NCBI GenBank assembly: GCA_019894815.1
Contig: JAGXNU010000090.1
Coordinates: 1-8,285 of the forward strand
DNA length: 8,285 bases
Source: Promethearchaeota archaeon
GTDB lineage: Archaea; Asgardarchaeota; Lokiarchaeia; Sigyniarchaeales; SOKP01
Reading direction: 5' to 3'
Position 1 is the stretch's first letter. Every line of letters begins with the position of its first letter. This document shows, piece by piece, positions 1-6,486 of the stretch. The notes beneath the pieces are model-generated. The model saw only the letters and a program-made list of their open reading frames with translations. It had not been told where the DNA came from and ran no database searches. Position numbers and translations under genes: made by a program.

Positions 1-609
1 AAGGAAGTATTCAAGAAAATCTACGAAATTCAAATCAATTTGGTTTCCTATTGATATCGCTTTACTTATGTGGTTTCCGTAAATAGAAGAAGCCATTGAA
101 GACATCTGTATTGCTAATCCACCAGATTGAAGAATCATGCCAAAATTACCTGAATTCGAACTCAATCTCGATGAAAAAGATATATTATTTTTTGGAACAT
201 AAATCCCCAAGCAATTTGGGCCAATGATTCTTATATCATATTTTATCGCTATTTTTAAGATATCGGACTCTAAAGACTGCTTACCAACTTCAGAGAAACC
301 AGAAGTGAATATTGTGACAAACGGAACCTTCCTCTTTCCTACTTCCTCTAAAATGGTCGGACAGAGTTTAGCAGGAACCGCAATAATAACATGATCTATT
401 GGTTCTTCCATCGGAATATCTAAAATAGATCCATGTACATGTAAATTTCTAATTATTTGACCTTTCAAGCGAGGATTAAAGATGTAGATAGGCTTATCGT
501 AAGGCATGCTTTGAAGACTCCTGAGGAAAAAGCCTCCTCCATAAGGTTTATCACTAACACCTATTATTCCAATAGCCCTCGGATTAAATAAGCGATTGAA
601 GTCGAGCAT
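1..609 (-). CDS. ADP-forming acyl/acetyl-CoA synthetase, alpha/CoA-binding part (3' truncated)
   Basis: Read on the minus strand from an ATG at 609, an open frame of 203 codons runs off the left window edge without a stop. Residues 3-19 (DFNRLFNPRAIGIIGVS) are the typical opening of the CoA-binding Rossmann domain of ADP-forming acetyl/acyl-CoA synthetases and related succinyl-CoA ligase alpha proteins. GPNCLGI (130-136), QSGGLA (161-166) and SIGNQIDLNFVDFLEY (186-201) are further family signatures. These enzymes convert acyl-CoA, ADP and phosphate to acid, CoA and ATP, or the reverse, in the cytoplasm, and in archaea often conserve energy from peptide or sugar fermentation. The phosphorylated histidine and any fused beta (ATP-grasp) part lie beyond the edge, so substrate, subunit layout and activity cannot be judged. 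There is no clear Shine-Dalgarno; a TTTTAAA-like box near 674-682 could be its promoter. A CoA-binding protein of other role remains possible. Confidence 0.88.
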   Translation of the reverse strand, partial: MLDFNRLFNPRAIGIIGVSDKPYGGGFFLRSLQSMPYDKPIYIFNPRLKGQIIRNLHVHGSILDIPMEEPIDHVIIAVPAKLCPTILEEVGKRKVPFVTIFTSGFSEVGKQSLESDILKIAIKYDIRIIGPNCLGIYVPKNNISFSSRLSSNSGNFGMILQSGGLAIQMSSMASSIYGNHISKAISIGNQIDLNFVDFLEYFL

Positions 610-741
610 GCTATATCTTTTTAATTAAAATTATCGTAAATTTCAAAATTAACTATAGATAATTTATTGAAACTTTAAAAGCATGTTATAATTTTTAGAA
701 TAATAATCAATTCCCTTCGTTAGTTAGCACGATTTAAAGGA

Positions 742-1275
742 TTACTCATCGATAGGATATTTATCAAAAAGAGTATCTGTCATGACTTCAAATGCCTTCT
801 CCACGTTTTTTCCTGTCTTGGAAGATAGTTCTATAAATGATGTTAGACTGTATGTTTTAGCGGCTTGAATTCCCTCATCTCTTGATACCGCACGATATTC
901 CTCCAAATCAAGTTTAGATCCTACTAACATTATTGGTATGTCTCCAGCATGTTCTCTAACGAGTTGAGTCCATGCAGGGAGATGTTCGAGTGTTCTGGCA
1001 TTTGTGATGTCATACAGGAAAAATGCAGCATTTGCTCCTTTACAATATTGAGAAAGCAAGAATCGAAATCTTTCTTCCCCTCCAAAGTCCCAAATTTGGA
1101 GTTTTACCTTATGGATGTTATGGAATATGACGTTTTTTGAATAAAAGTCAACTCCAATAGTCAACTTGAGATCTCGAAGGAAATAGCCCGAAATAAATCT
1201 TATCGTTAAGGAGGTCTTCCCTACGGAAGCATCTCCAAGCATCATTACTTTAAAAGTATAATCAAAGTCAGTCAA
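742..1275 (-). CDS. Rab/Ras-like small GTPase (Asgard type)
   Basis: This is a compact single-domain small GTPase of 177 residues from the chosen start. Numbered from there, it shows the P-loop GDASVGKT (14-21), switch I threonine T39 in TIGVDF, G3 WDFGGEE (62-68), G4 SKLD (120-123) and G5-like ELSSKTG (149-155). The pattern is Rab/Ras-like and typical of the many eukaryote-like GTPases in Asgard archaea; its partners and process are unknown. The position of the catalytic glutamine (Q61 of Ras) holds glutamate, and the usual asparagine of NKxD is serine, so hydrolysis rate and nucleotide affinity may differ from classical Ras. The C-terminus ends DKYPIDE with no cysteine, so there is no prenylation signal. 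The longest frame starts at an ATG at 1293, but GGAGGTGG lies after that ATG at 1282-1289 and is ideally spaced from a TTG at 1275, so I chose TTG; ATG at 1293 (183 aa) is the alternative. Family is near certain, start less so. Confidence 0.93.
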   Translation of the reverse strand: MTDFDYTFKVMMLGDASVGKTSLTIRFISGYFLRDLKLTIGVDFYSKNVIFHNIHKVKLQIWDFGGEERFRFLLSQYCKGANAAFFLYDITNARTLEHLPAWTQLVREHAGDIPIMLVGSKLDLEEYRAVSRDEGIQAAKTYSLTSFIELSSKTGKNVEKAFEVMTDTLFDKYPIDE

Positions 1276-1281
1276 CTCTTC

Positions 1282-1289
1282 CCACCTCC
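1282..1289 (-). promoter_or_regulatory. Strong Shine-Dalgarno inside the longest GTPase ORF
   Basis: On the minus strand GGAGGTGG occurs here. It lies immediately downstream of the ATG at 1293 and 6-7 bases upstream of an in-frame TTG at 1275. It matches the complement of the conserved archaeal 16S rRNA 3' end (CACCTCC). The ATG has no comparable site upstream, so this element favours TTG initiation. The same bases would otherwise encode residues 2-5 of the longer form. Confidence 0.6.
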
Positions 1290-1293
1290 GCAT

Positions 1294-1582
1294 TTAAACT
1301 TAATCTAAGTAAATTAAAAATGAACTTATAACGATATTTTATTGATATAAAAAATTATTCTTTATTCTTATATATTATATTAAATCCACTTACTATTTAT
1401 TACTCTTTTCGAAAGATAAAACTTTTGGAAAAGAATATCTAAATTGAAAAGGTAAAATAATATTTAATTTGGGAATTAAAAAGGTCGATTATTACGCTCT
1501 AACGGTTGATTCATTAAGATATAGGGCAAGAATTAGATACAGAAGCAGGTCTTGAATCCGAAGATGGCACGGATTGCAGTAT
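1294..1582. other. Intergenic region with GTPase promoter and a less AT-rich patch
   Basis: No convincing gene is seen. The part nearest the GTPase is extremely AT-rich and contains TATA-like runs on the minus strand (about 1345-1355 and 1366-1380) suitable as its promoter. The part from about 1485 to 1582 is visibly richer in G and C. It holds AATCCG (1555-1560) and CGGATT (1570-1575), able to form a 6-bp stem with a 9-base loop. Short open stretches there have no good start. I found no tRNA T-loop or C/D-box pattern. The patch could be a small RNA, a gene remnant or the 3' end of the CPBP transcript. Confidence 0.4.
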
Positions 1583-1696
1583 TTATTGATAAAATTCATT
1601 ATAGATTTCTTTGATTTTCCCCGCTTTCAGCACTCCTGTTTTTATTTTCCTCACAAGGAAATCTCGAAATATTTCTCCTTTATCATTATATATCAT
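1583..1696 (-). CDS. Possible 37-residue small ORF downstream of the CPBP protease gene
   Basis: Starting at an ATG at 1696, three bases after the CPBP stop codon, a short frame of 37 codons ends in TAA at 1583. The peptide begins MIYNDKGEIFRDF, continues with a lysine-rich, probably helical stretch (LVRKIKTGVLKAG) and ends IKEIYNEFYQ. It has no membrane segment or motif I recognise. The close spacing would allow coupled translation, but the ORF is short enough to occur by chance and has no Shine-Dalgarno of its own apart from what may lie in the end of the upstream gene. It may also be a fragment of a decayed gene. Treat as hypothetical. Confidence 0.22.
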   Translation of the reverse strand: MIYNDKGEIFRDFLVRKIKTGVLKAGKIKEIYNEFYQ

Positions 1697-1699
1697 GCT

Positions 1700-2353
1700 T
1701 TAAAAGATTAAAATTAAGATATTAAAGAGTGAATGAGCAACCATATTTGGTAGAAGTGATTCTTTATTTATTCTATATAGTCCACCAAATAGCAATCCAA
1801 ATGTAAAGTAATATCCAAAAAATGTGATTATTGTAGATATGGGAACTAAAATGGGGGGAACATGATAAATCGTGAAACAAAGGGATGAAATAATCAATGC
1901 AAATATATAATTTGACTTATGTTTAATTTTTTTTAATATAAAACCTCGAAAAAATCCTTCTTCACATGGTCCTACAATAAGAACTTGAAGAACAATTATG
2001 ATGACAAGTTCAATAAGCTGAGGATTCATGGGCTCAACACTAATAGCACTATTAATCGCATTCTCTACAAAAACTACGCCCATCACATTTTTAATTACAA
2101 CATCTACAAAAAAAATGAAAATCCATCCTCCGATAAAATAAAAAAAAACACCGATTAAGATTCCTTGCGAAATCAATAATAATCCTCTCTTGATATTGTA
2201 GTTTAAAAAACTGAAACCCATCTCTACTAATTCTTCTTTAAATGATTTCTTTTCAACAAGAGATGCTATTAAATTTGGAATTATAATTAATAGAATTTCT
2301 AAAATGATAAATAAAATCAAGATAAATGGATTTGCTCCTAAATTGATTGCCAT
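1700..2353 (-). CDS. CPBP-family intramembrane metalloprotease (Abi/CAAX-like)
   Basis: A strongly hydrophobic protein of 217 residues with several predicted membrane helices (about 8-30, 57-90, 112-128, 147-163, 168-193 and 203-217). The three CPBP (PF02517, Abi) motifs are intact: EEGFFR (E131, E132, R136), FTIYH (F160, H164) and HSLFN (H207, N211). In characterised relatives these glutamates and histidines form the active site of an intramembrane glutamate-type or metal-dependent endopeptidase; eukaryotic Rce1 cleaves prenylated CAAX proteins. The substrate here is unknown. The adjacent GTPase lacks a C-terminal cysteine, so it is not an obvious CAAX substrate. Start is ATG at 2353 and the gene diverges from the nuclease gene across a 92-base gap. 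All catalytic positions being present argues for an active enzyme; family confidence is high, function low. Confidence 0.92.
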   Translation of the reverse strand: MAINLGANPFILILFIILEILLIIIPNLIASLVEKKSFKEELVEMGFSFLNYNIKRGLLLISQGILIGVFFYFIGGWIFIFFVDVVIKNVMGVVFVENAINSAISVEPMNPQLIELVIIIVLQVLIVGPCEEGFFRGFILKKIKHKSNYIFALIISSLCFTIYHVPPILVPISTIITFFGYYFTFGLLFGGLYRINKESLLPNMVAHSLFNILILIF

Positions 2354-2381
2354 TGTTATTGTGATAAGGTTTTATTTCCAT

Positions 2382-2392
2382 TTTATAAATTA
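2382..2392 (+). promoter_or_regulatory. TATA-like box upstream of nurA
   Basis: TTTATAAATTA lies about 55-65 bases before the nurA ATG. Archaeal transcription usually starts about 25 bases after the TATA centre, which would put the start near 2410-2415 and leave a leader of roughly 30 bases. The whole gap is AT-rich, so a chance match is possible. Confidence 0.4.
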
Positions 2393-2445
2393 TAAAACTA
2401 AATCTCTCATCATTATTATTATTACCTCGTATTTATTCAATCTTG

Positions 2446-3732
2446 ATGACGATAAAGAATACATTCACTTTTTTTGATGAAAATGATAATGAGAAGGATA
2501 ACTCAAAATATGATTATTCAATAAATCAAAAAATAGGATACACAAAAGAACAATTACTCTTCAAAAACCTGAAAGAAATAGCATTTGATTACTTGAAAAT
2601 TGAGGAAACTAAAAAAGAGTTCATGAAAATAATCCAAAAAAATATGAGAGAGCTTGATTTTTCTGAATTTATAGAAGATCCATATTTTGATATAAAAGAA
2701 AACATTTTAACCAGAGAAATGGCTCATGCAAACATTAGAGGATTGAATATAGCTAGTGTCGATGGTAGTTCTGTTGTTAAACATTATATGAATGCAGATT
2801 TCTCATTTCTGAAAGCGATCTGCGTTAAATATTATTTTATTAAAAACCATTCCTCAAAGATAAAATATTATCCCGATATAAGTGGATATAATAACTACTT
2901 GGTTCAAGGAAATTTTATCAATAAGGATGAAACTAATGTAGATGCTCAGATCTCAATGGATATGAATTTCATGGAGATCAACCTTCTCAATGATTTAATT
3001 GAAATCAGTGATAATTTAGATCTTATTATTTTAGATGGTTCAATAGTCCCAATGCCTATTAATCTCCTTTTTGGAAGGGATCCAGGCATATCACATAAAT
3101 ATGATACACTCCTAAGAGAATATCGCCGGTTATACGCAAATTGTATAGATAAAGATATTGTTTTAATCGGTTCAATCAAAGACACCAGAACATCAGCATT
3201 GATACATTCATTACGTAGTGGAATTCAATTATTAAAACCAAATACTTCTAGATTAAGTGATTTCATTAAAGTAAATTATCGCCAGATAATTAATTATTTC
3301 TCAGATTTAGATTTTTTTACAAGATTATTAAATAAATCAGAAAGGTCATGCATATTTAATTGTAAAAAAGATATGGAGAAAATACGTGAATCGGGAATTA
3401 AAAGGGAAATACCAAATTATTTCCCATATAATTTCTATGCTTTTTATCTAAAAACAGTAAAGCATGACACGCCCTGTCGAATCGAATTTTTCACTAATGA
3501 AGATGATACTATAAAAGAAGCTTCTAATAAAGCCGATTTGATTAGCTCTATAATATTACCAATATCTAGTTACAACGAAAATTACGGATTGCCAATACCG
3601 CAGATTGAAGCCCATAGGAGAGCTGTATTTAAACCATCAGAAATAAATCTTTTATTTAATAATATAACGAGAAATCTTAGCAAGAACGGGATAACATTGC
3701 TTGAAAAAAGGAGGGCAAGAAGACCATTTTAA
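2446..3732 (+). CDS. nurA: NurA-type 5'-3' nuclease
   Basis: A 428-residue protein with the NurA domain spread over most of its length. Signature pieces in order: ASVDGS (103-108, metal-binding aspartate D106), a region with E177 in FMEINLL, ILDGSI (195-200, D197), a GSIKDTRTS stretch (242-250) and the C-terminal YGLPIPQIEAH (380-390), whose tyrosine and histidine match the conserved end of the family. NurA is a manganese-dependent nuclease that works with the HerA translocase, and with Mre11-Rad50, in resecting DNA ends. No herA, mre11 or rad50 is present in this window. The frame opens with TTG at 2443 directly followed by ATG; I take the ATG at 2446, though no Shine-Dalgarno is evident. 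The first 30 residues are acidic, polar and probably unordered. It is the only long plus-strand gene, and its stop is one base from the stop of the opposing methyltransferase gene. Confidence 0.9.
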   Translation: MTIKNTFTFFDENDNEKDNSKYDYSINQKIGYTKEQLLFKNLKEIAFDYLKIEETKKEFMKIIQKNMRELDFSEFIEDPYFDIKENILTREMAHANIRGLNIASVDGSSVVKHYMNADFSFLKAICVKYYFIKNHSSKIKYYPDISGYNNYLVQGNFINKDETNVDAQISMDMNFMEINLLNDLIEISDNLDLIILDGSIVPMPINLLFGRDPGISHKYDTLLREYRRLYANCIDKDIVLIGSIKDTRTSALIHSLRSGIQLLKPNTSRLSDFIKVNYRQIINYFSDLDFFTRLLNKSERSCIFNCKKDMEKIRESGIKREIPNYFPYNFYAFYLKTVKHDTPCRIEFFTNEDDTIKEASNKADLISSIILPISSYNENYGLPIPQIEAHRRAVFKPSEINLLFNNITRNLSKNGITLLEKRRARRPF

Positions 3733-3733
3733 G

Positions 3734-4399
3734 TTATTCGAGAACCGCACGATTTAGGAAAATATCTTCAAAAAAGATATGTCGATTCATTAGAACTTTA
3801 TTTTTAAAGCCTTTTTCTTTAATAAGTTTATATAGCTCATCTAAATTTGTTTTTGACGAACATATGTAATAGACGTAGCACTTTTTTTGACGATTTAAAT
3901 AAATTTTCACTTGTGAGAAAAATTCAGAAAGTACTTTTAGTCCATCGATACCCCCATCCCAGGAATGATCACTACTTTTTTTTTCAATTCTCTCAATTGA
4001 AGGTAAGTAAGGAGGATTGAAGATGATTATATCAAATGAGTTTTTCAAATGGTTAGGAAAGGATTCAAATAAGTCAGAATGAATATATTTTATTTTATTT
4101 TCAATGTTATTTCTTTTTTCATTCATTTGAGCACATTTTATAGCATTTTGTAGAATATCTGAAGCATATATTTGAGATGGAAATAGATTTAATAATTCTA
4201 AAAAAATTGCTACGATCCCTGTTCCTGTTCCTAAATCTAATATGTTTCTTATCTCTTTAATAGGAATTTCATCAAATATTTCTTGAGATATATTACTTCT
4301 TATAAAATCTAAGATTAAATATGAATCCTCTGAGGGAGAATAGACATCTTCAAAAGGATTGAGAATGATAGGGTCAGACATCTTTTCTTTCATATTCAT
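3734..4399 (-). CDS. HemK/PrmC/Mtq2-like class I SAM methyltransferase (probable release factor glutamine methyltransferase)
   Basis: A 221-residue Rossmann-fold methyltransferase. From the chosen start: YSPSEDSYLIL (20-30), the SAM-binding DLGTGTG (55-61), acidic D81 after strand 2, and NPPYLP (128-133), the NPPY motif used to methylate amide or amino nitrogen. WDGGIDGL (147-154) is also typical of the HemK2/Mtq2 branch. Archaeal and eukaryotic members methylate the glutamine of the GGQ motif of the class I release factor (aRF1/eRF1), often with a Trm112 partner, which is not seen here. The longest frame begins with TTG at 4441 and would overlap ksgA by 38 bases; I prefer the ATG at 4399, four bases after the ksgA stop, with ATGs at 4393 and 4381 as alternatives. 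It is the last gene of the minus-strand cluster. The exact target is inferred from family and gene order. Confidence 0.88.
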   Translation of the reverse strand: MNMKEKMSDPIILNPFEDVYSPSEDSYLILDFIRSNISQEIFDEIPIKEIRNILDLGTGTGIVAIFLELLNLFPSQIYASDILQNAIKCAQMNEKRNNIENKIKYIHSDLFESFPNHLKNSFDIIIFNPPYLPSIERIEKKSSDHSWDGGIDGLKVLSEFFSQVKIYLNRQKKCYVYYICSSKTNLDELYKLIKEKGFKNKVLMNRHIFFEDIFLNRAVLE

Positions 4400-4403
4400 C
4401 AGA

Positions 4404-5264
4404 TCAATTTGTGTATTCAAAGAGAAGTTCGCAAGTTGCAATTAATTCATCTATTTCCTTATGAAAGACTTTTTCATCTGAAATCGAATTAGATTTAATA
4501 AATTTTATAATTTCTGATTTACTTAAAGCGAGTGATGGTTTATTCTTAATAAATAGCTTTAAAGAATTAGAAAATGTTTTATTCTTATAGGGAGTGATCC
4601 CAGCAATAAATTCAATGAAAAATTTCCGTTTTATTGGTTCTTTGAGAAATGAATTCAATGTTGTTTTTGGTTTGATTTTAATTAGGGCTAGATCAATGCC
4701 TGGAATTGGATAAAAACAATTTCTTGAAATTTGATATTTATTTATGAGATCCATAAAGGCATTAAAAGTAACACCTATTCGGGAGAAGTTCTTGTATTTT
4801 TTAAGGTCTGAAATCCTCTTCGAGAGAGAATTTTCAATAATCATTATACCAACTGGAGAATTTTCACCATTATAATAAAAAATTTCGAGTATTGGGCCTG
4901 TAATAGTATAAGGAATGTTTGAAACTATTTTATCATGAGGAGGAATATCAGATTTTAGAGCATCAGCATTAATAATTTCAACATTTGTTGAAATTGAAAA
5001 CTTATCTTTGAGGTATTGATAGAGTATTTTATCGATCTCATATGCATATACTTTTTTTGCTTTTTTCTCGAGCTCTGTAGTTAGTGCTCCTAAACCGGCT
5101 CCTATTTCTAAGACTGTTTCTTCCTTGGAAATCTCAGCCTCATTTATCATTTTAATGAGTATGTTTCTATCAATCAAAAAATTTTGCCCGAGACTCTTAT
5201 TCGGAATAACGCCGAGTTTGTTTAAAATGAGTCGAGTCTCTGTAAGATTCATTTTTTCATTCAT
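4404..5264 (-). CDS. ksgA: rRNA adenine N6,N6-dimethyltransferase Dim1/KsgA (RsmA)
   Basis: A 286-residue protein of the KsgA/Dim1 family, which dimethylates two adjacent adenosines in the 3'-terminal helix 45 of 16S rRNA and acts as a late checkpoint in small-subunit assembly. Visible motifs: KSLGQNFL (23-30), SAM-binding LEIGAGLGALT (52-62), acidic E76 with D78 in YAYEIDK, NADAL (99-103) and the catalytic SNIPYTIT (115-122). The usual NLPY is NIPY here, a variant also found in related Erm enzymes, but the KSLGQNFL opening and the gene order favour Dim1/KsgA. The C-terminal part (about 190-286) is the helical rRNA-contacting domain. The ATG at 5264 overlaps the end of the DUF655 gene by 8 bases (ATGAATGA), suggesting coupled translation; an ATG at 5252 is the alternative. 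Length matches archaeal relatives. Confidence 0.95.
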   Translation of the reverse strand: MNEKMNLTETRLILNKLGVIPNKSLGQNFLIDRNILIKMINEAEISKEETVLEIGAGLGALTTELEKKAKKVYAYEIDKILYQYLKDKFSISTNVEIINADALKSDIPPHDKIVSNIPYTITGPILEIFYYNGENSPVGIMIIENSLSKRISDLKKYKNFSRIGVTFNAFMDLINKYQISRNCFYPIPGIDLALIKIKPKTTLNSFLKEPIKRKFFIEFIAGITPYKNKTFSNSLKLFIKNKPSLALSKSEIIKFIKSNSISDEKVFHKEIDELIATCELLFEYTN

Positions 5265-5907
5265 ATTTTTTTGTCTTGGAAAACAAGTAATATTTGACTC
5301 CTTCTCTTTGAAGTTCTTTAATTACTCTTTGAGCAATTAATTTTTTTGGATTTGATATACTTGTACGATCAGATATATCTTGAAATGTTGTGAATTTTTG
5401 TCTATTTCTTGCATTGAGGATCTCCCACATATGTTTTTGTCCTACTCCGGGTAAAAGTTTTAATGCGTGCATTCGTGGTGTGATTGAAGTGGAGTTATTG
5501 AAGAAATTAATGAATTCTCCTTCAAAATTTAATACTTCTTGTTCAAGTATTTGCTGAAGAAGTGCTTTTGAAGTGTTTGTTAAGTCTTTATAATCAATTT
5601 TTTTAATAACATCCCGAAGTTTATTCTGTCTCGTGAATTCTTCGTATGTACCCTTTTCTTGTACTTTTATATCAGAATCTCTATTCATTTTCACTTCATA
5701 TAAAATAAAATCAGGGAATGTAATAACTTGCGCAATTGGTGTTTTTGACCAACTAGGTTTATCTTCTTCTGGATGTCCATGGAGAAGTAAGTCTATAATA
5801 ATAAGCTCTCTATATTTCTTGATAAATTGCTTTTTTTTCCCGTGTTCTTTTCCTCGGTAGTTGGATCTTCGAGGGTCTCGTCTGTATCGATCTCGAGGTC
5901 TTTCCAT
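5257..5907 (-). CDS. DUF655 family predicted RNA-binding protein
   Basis: A 216-residue archaeal protein of the DUF655 family (COG1491). Residues 1-31 are rich in arginine and lysine (MERPRDRYRRDPRR...), probably disordered and able to touch nucleic acid. Residues about 35-105 fit the OB-like part of the family (YRELIIIDLLLHG, then FPDFILYEVKM). Residues 142-164 (ITPRMHALKLLPGVGQKHMWEIL) form a helix-hairpin-helix with the LPGVGQK hairpin, a non-specific nucleic-acid-binding element. The biochemical role is unknown; conserved placement between rpoF and ksgA points to ribosome assembly or RNA metabolism. The longest frame starts at TTG 5916, but the ATG at 5907 is preceded by GGTG three bases upstream, so it is preferred. 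The 184-base gap to rpoF and a TATA-like run near 5947-5957 allow a separate promoter. Confidence 0.9.
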   Translation of the reverse strand: MERPRDRYRRDPRRSNYRGKEHGKKKQFIKKYRELIIIDLLLHGHPEEDKPSWSKTPIAQVITFPDFILYEVKMNRDSDIKVQEKGTYEEFTRQNKLRDVIKKIDYKDLTNTSKALLQQILEQEVLNFEGEFINFFNNSTSITPRMHALKLLPGVGQKHMWEILNARNRQKFTTFQDISDRTSISNPKKLIAQRVIKELQREGVKYYLFSKTKKYE

Positions 5908-6091
5908 AAGCACCAATTTTCTTGTATTTTATTTTCCAGAGATCCATAATAAATTTTTATTTTTAATATTCCTTGATTTAGATGGATTACTATCCTAAAA
6001 AGGACATCTCATTAAATTTAATAATAACATGTATTTTAAATTCTTCGGTGGGGATGATAAAGCTGTAAATAGAATTTCTTTGAAAATGTAT

Positions 6092-6463
6092 CTAAACTTG
6101 AGCAGATATAAGTTCTTCCATTTGATAAAGGAGATCTTGCAATTCATCTTCAGTTAGAGATTTTCCAGCAATGCTTTTTTCTAAAATCATTCTTAATTCA
6201 GGAACCGTTCTTGGATAAATGTTTACTATATTTATTGCATAAATTTCTTCAATGTCATATTTATCTATTAAGAATTTTTGAACTTTGGCTCCATCCTTCT
6301 CACTCATTTTAGCAAATTTGTTTACATAATTATAGGTTATTTCTTGAAAGTGAGAAATTCCTTCCTCCTTGTTAATTTGTTCAATCTTCTCCTTTACGAT
6401 TTCCATAATCTTTTTCACTTCCGGTATTGAAACCGTTCTCTCCTTTAATTTACGCCCTGACAT
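6092..6463 (-). CDS. rpoF: DNA-directed RNA polymerase subunit Rpo4 (RpoF, Rpb4 homologue)
   Basis: A 123-residue protein with the hallmark AINIVNIYPRTVPELRMIL (76-94) of archaeal RpoF/Rpo4. It pairs with Rpo7 (RpoE) to form the polymerase stalk, which helps open-complex formation, binds emerging RNA and aids termination. Residues 13-55 form the N-terminal helices that pack on Rpo7, and 60-120 form an HRDC-like helical bundle. The ATG at 6463 gives MSGRKLKERTVSIPEVKKIM, which matches the usual start region. The gene lies 23 bases after eL21 on the same strand, so the two are almost certainly cotranscribed; coexpression of a ribosomal protein and the stalk subunit is a common archaeal arrangement. 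No Rpo7 gene is in the window. Nothing unusual in length or motifs. Confidence 0.95.
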   Translation of the reverse strand: MSGRKLKERTVSIPEVKKIMEIVKEKIEQINKEEGISHFQEITYNYVNKFAKMSEKDGAKVQKFLIDKYDIEEIYAINIVNIYPRTVPELRMILEKSIAGKSLTEDELQDLLYQMEELISAQV

Positions 6464-6486
6464 GACTAACCCTGAATTTAATGATT

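Noticed and set aside
949..1140. Plus-strand frames opposite the GTPase, nurA, DUF655, ksgA and Pus10 genes
   Set aside because: They lie antisense to well-supported genes, have low-complexity or cysteine/serine-rich products and no recognisable motifs.
1470..1550. Plus-strand short frame with peptide KKVDYYALTVDSLRYRAR
   Set aside because: It has only a possible TTG start, no ribosome binding site and about 28 codons; not enough to call a gene.
1500..1580. Possible tRNA or C/D-box RNA in the less AT-rich patch
   Set aside because: No T-loop, anticodon arm or acceptor pairing, and no C and D boxes in proper order, were found on either strand.
1700..3732. CPBP protease plus NurA as a two-gene defence system
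   Set aside because: The genes diverge, neither has a recognisable defence partner such as HerA, and both families are common as housekeeping genes.
4382..4441. TTG start at 4441 for the HemK-like methyltransferase
   Set aside because: It would overlap ksgA by 38 bases and uses a rare start with no ribosome binding site, while an ATG lies just after the ksgA stop.
5908..6091. Small gene or RNA in the rpoF-DUF655 gap
   Set aside because: Only very short frames and trivial hairpins are visible; the gap is better explained as a leader or internal promoter.
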